Positions 18,870 to 25,698 of a DNA stretch of 64,000 nt are shown one piece after another. Origin of the DNA: Streptomyces sp. E2N166. GTDB taxonomy: Bacteria; Actinomycetota; Actinomycetes; Streptomycetales; Streptomycetaceae. Position numbers and translations under genes: made by a program. Each line of letters opens with the position of its first letter. The first letter of the stretch is position 1. Below the pieces are notes generated by a model, which saw only the letters and a list, made by a program, of their open reading frames with translations, was not told the DNA's origin and ran no database searches. Location: the NCBI RefSeq assembly GCF_003671715.1, contig NZ_RAIF01000031.1, positions 415,770-479,769 of the forward strand, written 5' to 3'.

Positions 18870-19226
18870 ATGAGCTACGACCTGGCGGTGTGGGAAGGCA
18901 ACAAGCCCGCTGACGATGTGATCGCGGGCGAGGTCCTCACTCAGTTGTACGACCGCTACATCGACACGGAGGAAGAGTTTCCGCCGTCACCGCGTATCGC
19001 GGAGTACGTTGCTGGGCTCTTGGCGCGATGGGTGGATCTCACGGAGGACAAGGAGGACACCTCCCCCTGGTCGACGGGGCCGTTGATCGGCGAGGCGTCC
19101 GGGCCGTTCATCTACTTCCCGATGCGATACAGCATGGCCGAGGAGGCTTCGGCCTACGCAGCCGATCTCGCGGCATCGATGGGGCTCGTTTGCTATGACC
19201 CGCAGGCTCGGCTGCTGCGGCCGTGA
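18870..19226 (+). CDS. Small hypothetical protein (immunity-like)
   Basis: A 118-residue acidic protein beginning MSYDLAVWEG, an opening seen in a widespread family of small bacterial proteins often found in toxin-immunity loci. The sequence then has an acidic loop (IDTEEEFPPSPRIAEYV), WSTGPLIGEASGPFIYFPM and a C-terminal helix. No catalytic motif is visible. It lies 66 bp upstream of the CbrC-like gene on the same strand. Function unknown. Confidence 0.68.
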   Translation: MSYDLAVWEGNKPADDVIAGEVLTQLYDRYIDTEEEFPPSPRIAEYVAGLLARWVDLTEDKEDTSPWSTGPLIGEASGPFIYFPMRYSMAEEASAYAADLAASMGLVCYDPQARLLRP

Positions 19227-19292
19227 CCGCCATCGGACCGAGGGCGGGTGCAGTCCGGCACGGCCTTCTTGTGCGCAGGTAGCGTGACCGGC

Positions 19293-19829
19293 ATGTCCGA
19301 GGAGTTGCCCGGTTTTCCCTACCACCCCGACCCCTTGGCGACCGGGGCGGTCGTTGAGTCCAGCACGACGTGCCTTTGCTGCGGGAGAGTGCGGGGGTTC
19401 ATTTACACGGGCCCGGTGTACGCGGTCGAGGAACTTTCCAACCTGCTGTGCCCGTGGTGCATCGCGGATGGCAGCGCAGCTGCGAAGTACGACGCGCACT
19501 TCATCGGTGACCCGATCGGTGACGATGTCCCGCTTGAGGTCGTGATGTCCGTCGATGTATGTACGCCGGGCTTCTCCTCCTGGCAGGACCCGCAGTGGTT
19601 CTTCCACTGCGGTGATGGTGCGGCGTTCCTGGGGGCGGTCGGGATGGCCGAGCTGGCCATGTTCCCGGATGCCCTGCAGGCGCTGCGCAGCGAGGTTGGC
19701 GCGTGGGGGTGGTCTGCCGAGGCGATGGAGAGCTATCTGGGTGCTCTGGACAAGGACAGTCAGCCCACGGGCTACCTCTTCATGTGCCGCACGTGCGGCC
19801 GACACATGGCGTACGCGGACTTCACGTAG
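19293..19829 (+). CDS. CbrC family protein
   Basis: A 178-residue protein starting MSEELPGFPYHPDPLATG. The opening, the first cysteine pair (CLCCG), a second pair (LLCPWCIADG) and the late pair (FMCRTCGRH) match the CbrC family. The E. coli member is associated with colicin E2 tolerance. The cysteine pairs probably bind zinc. The ATG at 19293 is preferred over an upstream GTG at 19248, because homology starts there. It sits among other immunity-like genes, consistent with protection from a protein toxin, but this is inference. Confidence 0.78.
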   Translation: MSEELPGFPYHPDPLATGAVVESSTTCLCCGRVRGFIYTGPVYAVEELSNLLCPWCIADGSAAAKYDAHFIGDPIGDDVPLEVVMSVDVCTPGFSSWQDPQWFFHCGDGAAFLGAVGMAELAMFPDALQALRSEVGAWGWSAEAMESYLGALDKDSQPTGYLFMCRTCGRHMAYADFT

Positions 19830-19846
19830 CCGCAGTCAGGCGGCTG

Positions 19847-20476
19847 CTACGGCCGGGTCCACCCGTTGGCGAACTCGCAGTGGAGGTCCGTCCAGCGGCG
19901 CTGTTCGGCGGGGGTGTGGTTGGGGTAGCCGAGGCGTCCCACGCCCTTGACCCACTCGTCCCAGAGGCCGTCGGGCTCCGTGAAGCGGTCGGCGTGGTGG
20001 GTTCCGAGGCGGGCGTCGAGGCGGAGGAGGGTGCCCAGGGCGGCGGGCTGATCGTAGTGGAGGTCGGTGCGGGGGAGGTAGTGGTCGAGGTAGGCGGTGA
20101 GGATCTCGGCGTCGGCGTGGGTGCCGAGGCGGGCCAGGGCGAAGCAGTAGGCGCTGCCGGAGTAGCAGACCTCGCTGGCCAGGAGCAGGTCGCCGATGCG
20201 TGTCCGGAATCGTTCGCGGCGGTCGACGCCGATCAGCCAGGCGGCGGTGAGGCGCGAGCGCCATTCGTAGCCGAGGAGGGCTTCCAGTTCCTCGTCGTTG
20301 ATCGCGGCGGCGTCGTCGAGTAGGTGTCGGGTGAAGCGTGTGGTGTGCCACCACCGGGGGCTCAGGTACCGCCCGCCGTTCAGTACGAGGTAGCGCGGGA
20401 GGCCCCCGTACGTCCTCGTCACGTAGCTCTTGACCACATGGCCGTAGCCGATCTCCTCGGGGTGCTGGGACGGCAT
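19847..20476 (-). CDS. DUF6000 family protein
   Basis: A 209-residue soluble protein with the pattern RYLSPRWWHTTRF, LLGYEWRSRLTAAWLIGVDRRERFR and SEVCYSGSAYCFALARLGT. This matches a Streptomyces family I know as DUF6000, predicted to be alpha-helical and HEAT-like. Its ATG lies 3 bp after the stop of the HEAT-repeat gene and uses a GGAG site inside that gene. It is the last gene of the leftward CPCC-HEAT-DUF6000 operon. Function unknown. Confidence 0.72.
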   Translation of the reverse strand: MPSQHPEEIGYGHVVKSYVTRTYGGLPRYLVLNGGRYLSPRWWHTTRFTRHLLDDAAAINDEELEALLGYEWRSRLTAAWLIGVDRRERFRTRIGDLLLASEVCYSGSAYCFALARLGTHADAEILTAYLDHYLPRTDLHYDQPAALGTLLRLDARLGTHHADRFTEPDGLWDEWVKGVGRLGYPNHTPAEQRRWTDLHCEFANGWTRP

Positions 20477-20479
20477 CGG

Positions 20480-21211
20480 TCATCTCTCCGGGTGCAGGTC
20501 GGTACGGTCGATCCAGGTGGGGGCGACGAAGATGTTGTCGCCGGCGGGGGCTTCGGAGGCTTCCAGTAGGGACCAGGTGCGGGACTCATCGACCAGGTGC
20601 TCCCAGGGCGCGGTCCAGTCGAGTTCCCAGTCCAGGCCGGGGCCGGAAACGCCGTACGTGCGGCCGGCGTCCACCCGCCAGAACTGGGAGTAGAGGATCA
20701 CTTGGGCGTGGTCGGCCAGGTCATTGATGATCTCGGCGAAGTGGGCCGAGGGCCAGCCCGGGGCGTCGTCCTCAGCGGTGGCTCGTAGGCGCGCGGTGAG
20801 CGGTGGGACCACGGGGGTGCGTGCGCCGAGTTCGGTCAGGGCCCAGCGGATGCCGACGGACTCGGTCCAGTCCGGTGGGGTCGCCCGTTCCAAGCAGGCG
20901 CGGTAGGCGCGGCGCAGGGGCTCGATGGCCCCGTCGATCTCCAGGCTCGCCAGACCCATGGCCACCCATTCGCGGACGGTCGGGTTGTCGCTGTCCAGCA
21001 GGCCGATGAGAGCGGGGCCGCAACGGGGATCGCCTACCTCCTCGAAGACCTCGATGGCGGTCAGCTGACCGAAGCCGCCGAGGGAAGGCAGGCCGTCGAT
21101 GACGGCGGGTATGGCGTCGGCGCCGATCCAGATCAGCTCCGCACGGGCGTCGTAGGACTCGTCGGCCTTGCCGTCGAGCTGCTGGATGAGTGTCTCGATG
21201 TGGGAGGTCAT
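20480..21211 (-). CDS. HEAT-repeat-like protein
   Basis: A 243-residue soluble protein. The middle contains alpha-helical repeats of HEAT type (DSYDARAELIWIGADAIPAVIDGL, LTAIEVFEEVGDPRCGPALIGLL, TVREWVAMGLASL). The C-terminal half is tryptophan-rich. Its ATG overlaps the stop of the CPCC gene (ATGA), showing translational coupling. HEAT proteins of this kind bind partners rather than catalyse reactions. In this operon an accessory or immunity role is plausible but unproven. Confidence 0.72.
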   Translation of the reverse strand: MTSHIETLIQQLDGKADESYDARAELIWIGADAIPAVIDGLPSLGGFGQLTAIEVFEEVGDPRCGPALIGLLDSDNPTVREWVAMGLASLEIDGAIEPLRRAYRACLERATPPDWTESVGIRWALTELGARTPVVPPLTARLRATAEDDAPGWPSAHFAEIINDLADHAQVILYSQFWRVDAGRTYGVSGPGLDWELDWTAPWEHLVDESRTWSLLEASEAPAGDNIFVAPTWIDRTDLHPER

Positions 21212-21594
21212 GACGCGGAGTGGTCCCGGCGCCAGAAAGTGGGCAGCCACCAGCAGAGCACCGAGCGGTCGGCGGGCCACGGGGCGCGGTCCTCGGCCGC
21301 CCAGTCCTCGAAGGAGTCGCGCGTCAGGTCGATGGGGCGCCAGGCGGGGTCGCGCGGTTCGTCCTCGGCCGGCGGGCGGACGTACCGAAGGCCGTGCTGG
21401 TCGCAGGCGCCGAAGTCCTGGTAGTTGCGCTGGGCCTCGATCAGGGAGACCTTGTTTGCCCCGCCGGCCATGGTGGGCCAGCGGAACTGGACCCCGTCGT
21501 CCTCCCAGAAGCAGACGGGGCAGATCTCGTACGAGCCGGGCATCGCGTCCAGCACGCGGTGCCCGCAGCACGGGCAGGGGTGGGAGTCGCTCAC
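21208..21594 (-). CDS. CPCC-type cysteine-rich protein
   Basis: A 128-residue protein. The start HPCPCCGHRVLD, then YEICPVCFWEDDGVQFR and ANKVSLIEAQRNY, matches the CPCC cysteine-rich family, which is frequently encoded in polymorphic toxin and immunity loci. Two CxxC pairs probably bind zinc. The GTG at 21594 is chosen because an AAGGAG site lies 9 bp upstream and homology begins there; the longer frame to 21708 adds unrelated residues. First gene of the leftward operon at the right end of the island. Confidence 0.78.
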   Translation of the reverse strand: MSDSHPCPCCGHRVLDAMPGSYEICPVCFWEDDGVQFRWPTMAGGANKVSLIEAQRNYQDFGACDQHGLRYVRPPAEDEPRDPAWRPIDLTRDSFEDWAAEDRAPWPADRSVLCWWLPTFWRRDHSAS

Positions 21595-21659
21595 CTGCGC
21601 AGTCTCCTTGCAGGCCCCGCCCGTGTGCCATGGATTTCTCTGCCTCGGCACCCCCGGCC

Positions 21660-21679
21660 AGTCCGCAGCCAGTCCGCAG
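21660..21679 (+). repeat. Two AGTCCGCAG motifs, 11 bp apart
   Basis: AGTCCGCAG at 21660-21668 and again at 21671-21679, same orientation. Spacing of about one helical turn suits cooperative binding. Candidate arm-type integrase sites inside the right end of the element. Confidence 0.45.
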
Positions 21680-21770
21680 GACACCCGTAAACGGCCGTCG
21701 GGAGCCAACGCATGTCAACGAGGAATCCCAGGTCAGGGCCCCGTGTGGGGCTCCGCCGCAGGTCAGGATC

Positions 21771-21779
21771 AGTCCGCAG
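21771..21779 (+). repeat. AGTCCGCAG motif beside attR
   Basis: Third right-end copy of AGTCCGCAG, ending 3 bp before the duplicated ychF 3' end. Confidence 0.45.
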
Positions 21780-21782
21780 ACA

Positions 21783-21799
21783 TTCCGCTTCAACGTGTA
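21783..21799 (+). mobile_element. attR-like site: second copy of the ychF 3' end
   Basis: TTCCGCTTCAACGT identical to 10589-10602, then G-TA-G. Read in frame it encodes FRFNV-stop, the exact C-terminus of YchF, with synonymous third-base and stop-codon changes. This is what is expected if an element integrated into ychF and restored its 3' end. Confidence 0.65.
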
Positions 21800-21850
21800 G
21801 TGGGTCACGTGTCCTCACCTCGCTGATCCAGCAAATACGCAGGTCAGAGC

Positions 21851-21885
21851 GGGCCCGACTCTTCGGAGTCGGGCCCTTTGTTCTT
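21851..21885 (+). terminator. Strong terminator with TTCG loop
   Basis: GGGCCCGACTC (21851-21861) and GAGTCGGGCCC (21866-21876) form a perfect 11 bp stem around TTCG, followed by TTTGTTCTT. It lies just outside the right attachment site and may be the original ychF terminator. Confidence 0.85.
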
Positions 21886-22146
21886 CCCTCGCTGGGATTG
21901 CGCCAGGACGGATGAGGGCGACAGTGCTGGGTTTCGGACGTGCGTCGCGTGAGGGCTCCAGCCCGGAGGGCGGGAACGCGGGCCCGTGGCGCTTTTCCTA
22001 CTCGTTTGACACACCGCGAGTGCGGGTGTCGTGAAGGTGAGTCCGGTCGCGGCGAGGCATCCGTCGACGATGAGGCGGGCCCCTTGACGGGTCCGGCTCC
22101 GCGGGGTCAGGCCCTCGGCCGCGCATACGGCGCGTCGGTGGAACGG
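21886..22146. other. Intergenic segment right of the island
   Basis: No gene is supported here. It joins the right island boundary to the end of the sugar permease gene. Confidence 0.4.
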
Positions 22147-23016
22147 CTATTTCGTGGCCCCTTGGGCGAAGCCGTTGTAGATGTAGCGCTGGAGGAAAAG
22201 GAAGACCACGAGGGTCGGCACGATGACGAGGACGGCTCCGGCGGAGATGTACTCCCAGTGCGCCCCGAAAGGCCCCTTGAACCGGAACAGGGCCGTTGAC
22301 ATGGTCCCGAGATCCTCTTGGGGCATGTAGAGGAACGGGATGTAGAAGTCGTTGTACGTGGTGATGCCCTTGATGATGACGACGGTGGCGACAGCCGGCT
22401 TCAGCAGCGGGAAGATGATCTTCCGGTAGATGGTGAAGGAGTTGGCACCGTCGAGCCGCGCGGCCTCGTCGAGAGACCTGGGGATGCCGCGGATGAACTG
22501 CAGGAAGATGTAGATGGCCACGATGTCGGTGCCCATGTACAGGAGGACCGGGGCCCACCGGGTGTTGAACAGCCCGAAGCTGTTGACGACCTGGAAGGTG
22601 GCGACCTGTGTCGTCACGGCCGGCACCAGCGTGGCGATCAGGAACAGGGCCATGACGAGCTTCTTGAAGCGGAAATCGAAGCGGTCGATGGCGTACGCGG
22701 TCATCGAGCCGATGATCACGGTGCCGGTGATGGAGAACAGCAGGATGAAGGCCGTGTTGCCGAACGCCTGCAGCATGTGGCCGTCGTTGAAGGCCGTGGC
22801 GTAGTTGGAGAAGTTGAGCCAGTCGTCCGGCAGGGCCAGGGCGCCCTGGCCGTCGGAAACCTCCCCGTAGGACTTGAGCGAGGTCAGGAAGATCACGACG
22901 AGCGGCAGCAGCACCACGAGGGAGGCGACGACCAGGGACAGGTACGTCAGGGCGGTGCCGATGCGCGGACGACGGCGTGCCTTTCCCTGCGGGCGGGCGG
23001 GGGCGGTGAGGGTCAT
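22147..23016 (-). CDS. Carbohydrate ABC transporter permease (MalG type)
   Basis: A 289-residue inner-membrane permease with six hydrophobic segments after a basic cytoplasmic start (ARRRPRIGTALTYLSLVV). The EAA loop that contacts the ATPase reads EAARLDGANSFTIYRKIIFP. Its ATG overlaps the stop of the MalF-type gene (ATGA). Part of a CUT1 uptake system with the upstream permease and lipoprotein. No ATPase gene is present; in Streptomyces the shared ATPase MsiK usually energises such systems. Confidence 0.93.
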   Translation of the reverse strand: MTLTAPARPQGKARRRPRIGTALTYLSLVVASLVVLLPLVVIFLTSLKSYGEVSDGQGALALPDDWLNFSNYATAFNDGHMLQAFGNTAFILLFSITGTVIIGSMTAYAIDRFDFRFKKLVMALFLIATLVPAVTTQVATFQVVNSFGLFNTRWAPVLLYMGTDIVAIYIFLQFIRGIPRSLDEAARLDGANSFTIYRKIIFPLLKPAVATVVIIKGITTYNDFYIPFLYMPQEDLGTMSTALFRFKGPFGAHWEYISAGAVLVIVPTLVVFLFLQRYIYNGFAQGATK

Positions 23017-23993
23017 ACGAGATCCACCTTCTCGTCGGGTACGAGGCGGCGCTGGATCCAGGTGATCACCAGGATGATCGCCAGCAGTACCACCGCGCAG
23101 GCCGAGGCCAGGCCGGTCTTGTTGAACTGGAAGGCGAACTTCACCGTCTGGATGACGAACGTCGAGGTCTCCGTCGCACCGCCGGTCATGATGTACGGGA
23201 TCTCGAAGACGGAGAGGGAGCCGGAGATCGCCAGGATGACGCTCAGGCTCAGCACCGGCCGGATGCTCGGCGCGATGATGTGCATGAACTGCTGCCAGCG
23301 GCTCGCGCCGTCCAGCTGGGCGGCCTCGTAGAGTTCGCCCGGGATCGACTGGATGGCGCCGAGGAACAGCACGAAGTTCAGGCCGGTGAAGCGCCAGACG
23401 GACACGCCGGCCATGGACGTGTTGGCCGACTCCGGAGTGCCCAGCCAGGCGTGGTCGGTGCCGACGCCGAACCAGGACAGGACCGAGTCGAGTGTGCCGC
23501 CGTCCTGGAAGAAGTACAGGAAGACGAAGCCGATCGCGACGCCGTTGATCAGGTACGGGAAGAACAGGATGCCCTTGAAGAGATTCCTGAAGCGCAGGTC
23601 GAAGCTGAGGACGGCGGCGAAGTACAGGGCGATGACGATCTGTACGACGGACGCCGCCAGGTAGTAGAAGCTCACCGCGAACACCCGGAAGAGTTCGGGA
23701 CGGGTGAAGATCTCGGTGTAGTTCTCCGTGCCGACGTAGTCGCGGTCGGGGCTGACGCCGTCCCAGTCGGTGAAGCTGTAGTAGATCATGTTGCCCACCG
23801 GCACGTAGGTGAACGTGATCAGCAGGGCGAGGGGGGCCAGCAGGAACAGCCACGGCGTGATCCTGCGCATCGGCCGGTCGCGCCACGAGGCGCCGGCCCG
23901 CGCGCGGTGCCGGGAGCCTTGCTTGCCGGATGGGCCCGGCTCGGCGGCCGGGGCGGGCGGTGACGCGGTCGAGACGGTTCGGGTTCGGGTCAT
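23013..23993 (-). CDS. Carbohydrate ABC transporter permease (MalF type)
   Basis: A 326-residue permease with a long basic and proline-rich cytoplasmic N-terminus and six membrane segments, the first at ITPWLFLLAPLALLITFTYV. The EAA loop reads EAAQLDGASRWQQFMHIIAP. ATG at 23993. It lies between the binding-protein gene and the MalG-type gene in a leftward operon. Substrate is inferred as manno-oligosaccharide from the divergent beta-mannosidase and the nearby mannanase. Confidence 0.93.
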   Translation of the reverse strand: MTRTRTVSTASPPAPAAEPGPSGKQGSRHRARAGASWRDRPMRRITPWLFLLAPLALLITFTYVPVGNMIYYSFTDWDGVSPDRDYVGTENYTEIFTRPELFRVFAVSFYYLAASVVQIVIALYFAAVLSFDLRFRNLFKGILFFPYLINGVAIGFVFLYFFQDGGTLDSVLSWFGVGTDHAWLGTPESANTSMAGVSVWRFTGLNFVLFLGAIQSIPGELYEAAQLDGASRWQQFMHIIAPSIRPVLSLSVILAISGSLSVFEIPYIMTGGATETSTFVIQTVKFAFQFNKTGLASACAVVLLAIILVITWIQRRLVPDEKVDLV

Positions 23994-24103
23994 TGCGGAG
24001 CCAGGGCCTTTCGTCGTCCGCTGAGGGCACTGGGTGCCGGGTCCCGTTCACCGGGGCGGTGGGGAGAGGACCCGGCGGGTGCTGGGTTCAGGCGGGTGCC
24101 GGG

Positions 24104-25426
24104 TCAGGAACCGACGGTCTGCCTGGCCTCGGACCAGCGCTTGTTCAGCTCGTCGAAATAGCCCTGGAGCGACCCGTCGGTGGCGCCGCGGGCGATGTCG
24201 ATGAGCTTCTTGCGGTAGTCCGGCTTGTTGAGTCCGATCTCGGAGGCGTTGTCGATGGCGTCCACCTCGGCCGTCCGGGCCGCGGAGCGCTCGATCATCT
24301 TGACATCGTTGTCAACATAGCTCTTGAGGGTCTCCGGCATCCCCTGGGACTTCAGGGCGGAGACGGCGCCCTCCTTGGCCGCGTACCCGGACTTCTCGGT
24401 GAACCAGTCGATCCACGCCCGTGCGGCTTCCTTGTGGCCGGAGTGGATGTTGACGGCCTGCTGGTAGTCGGAGACCAGAGTGGAGCAGAACTCGCCGTCC
24501 TTCTGGGACGGGAGGGGCATGAAGCCGATGTCGTCGGGATTCTGGCCGGCCTTCTCGGCCGCGTCCCGCATCTGGTTGATGGCCCAGGAGCCGAGCACCA
24601 TGCTGCCCACCTTGCCCTTGGCCAGGAGGGTCTTGGAGCTCTCCCAGTTGGTGGTGGCCGGGTCCTTCTCCGACAGCTTCTCGTGGACGATGTCGTGGAG
24701 CAGGGTGTCGAGGGCGTTGAGGTCGTTGCCCTCGGCCCACGGCTTGTCCATGTCGGCGAGCTTGTCGTGGCCCTGGGTGTCGCAGCTGACGGAGCCGACA
24801 CTGTTGGTCCAGGGGCTTTCGAGCGGCCAGCCGTCCTTGAAGTTGGTGTAGTACGGGGTCGCCCCGGTCTTGTCCTTGACCGCTTTGAGGTCGTCGAGGA
24901 ACTGTTCGGTCGTCGTCGGCCAGTCGGCGATCCCGGCCTTCTTCCACAGCGCCTTGTTGTAGACCAGGCCGTTGGCGGTTCCGAAGGTGGCGATGCCGTA
25001 GGTCTTGCCGTCGACGTCGGTCTTGTCGGTGAAGCGGTAGATGGGCTTCATCGACGAGGTCTCGCCGAGCGGCGCGAAGAACTTGGGGTAGTCGCCCTTG
25101 GCGACCGCCGACGGAATCAGCAGGACGTCGCCGTAGTCCTCCGTGTTCATACGGATCTTCACCTCCCCCTCGTAGTCGGTGAGGCCCTCGAACTCGACCT
25201 TCACGTCGGGGTAGGTCTCGTTGAACTCGGTGGCGTACTTCTTCATCGTCCCGTCCTCGACGAGGTCGGTGCGATTGGTGAGCACGGTGATGTCCCCCGA
25301 GACGCCGTCCGGGTTCACCGGCGCGGCCGCGGTCTCGCCGGCGTCCGCGCCGCCCCCTCCGCTGCACCCCGCAACGGTCAGCATCGCGGTGGCGAGCAGT
25401 GCGACGCTCAGCGTCCTCTTCCCCAT
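24104..25426 (-). CDS. Sugar-binding lipoprotein of ABC transporter
   Basis: A 440-residue family 1 solute-binding protein. The signal peptide MGKRTLSVALLATAMLTVAGC ends at a lipobox (VAGC, C21), followed by a glycine-rich linker. The start is the ATG at 25426 behind AAAGGAG; the upstream extension crosses the promoter. The sequence has the GTMKKYATEFNETYPDVKVEFEG and SWAINQM segments of family 1 carbohydrate binders. The site TGACATCGTTGTCA, identical to the dyad upstream of the mannanase gene, lies inside this gene at 24301-24314. Confidence 0.93.
   Translation of the reverse strand: MGKRTLSVALLATAMLTVAGCSGGGGADAGETAAAPVNPDGVSGDITVLTNRTDLVEDGTMKKYATEFNETYPDVKVEFEGLTDYEGEVKIRMNTEDYGDVLLIPSAVAKGDYPKFFAPLGETSSMKPIYRFTDKTDVDGKTYGIATFGTANGLVYNKALWKKAGIADWPTTTEQFLDDLKAVKDKTGATPYYTNFKDGWPLESPWTNSVGSVSCDTQGHDKLADMDKPWAEGNDLNALDTLLHDIVHEKLSEKDPATTNWESSKTLLAKGKVGSMVLGSWAINQMRDAAEKAGQNPDDIGFMPLPSQKDGEFCSTLVSDYQQAVNIHSGHKEAARAWIDWFTEKSGYAAKEGAVSALKSQGMPETLKSYVDNDVKMIERSAARTAEVDAIDNASEIGLNKPDYRKKLIDIARGATDGSLQGYFDELNKRWSEARQTVGS
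24301..24314. promoter_or_regulatory. Internal 14 bp dyad shared with the mannanase promoter
   Basis: TGACATCGTTGTCA within the binding-protein gene, identical to 29614-29627. It matches the shape of LacI-family operators, with a CG at the centre. It could be a roadblock site or a chance coding coincidence. Confidence 0.35.
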
Positions 25427-25497
25427 GTGCCCAGCTCCTTTCCAAGGATTACGGCTCGGGCTCCGGTGGTGGTTGACGGTGACTATGTCAGTCGGCC

Positions 25498-25632
25498 GTG
25501 AACCGGTAAAGCTTCCCAATCCTTCGCGATACTCAATCGTTACACTAGGTGAGGGCTTCGGCCGTAGAGCCCCTGTATTGACTGGGTGCGCGAGGGAGGT
25601 CCTGTCAGGCAAAGAGGGCTAGACCGGTTCAC
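25498..25632. promoter_or_regulatory. Divergent promoter region with paired inverted sites
   Basis: GTGAACCGGT (25498-25507) and ACCGGTTCAC (25623-25632) are exact inverted copies, 115 bp apart, between the divergent lipoprotein gene and the beta-mannosidase gene. Each contains the palindrome ACCGGT. Positions suit one operator per promoter for the LacI protein encoded downstream. A -35-like TTGACT lies at 25578. Confidence 0.5.
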
Positions 25633-25698
25633 TTGTGTGGGGTTAGGTTGAGCCGCGTTGCATACGACACGGGGTCCGTCCCGCCGAAGGAGCCGTAC

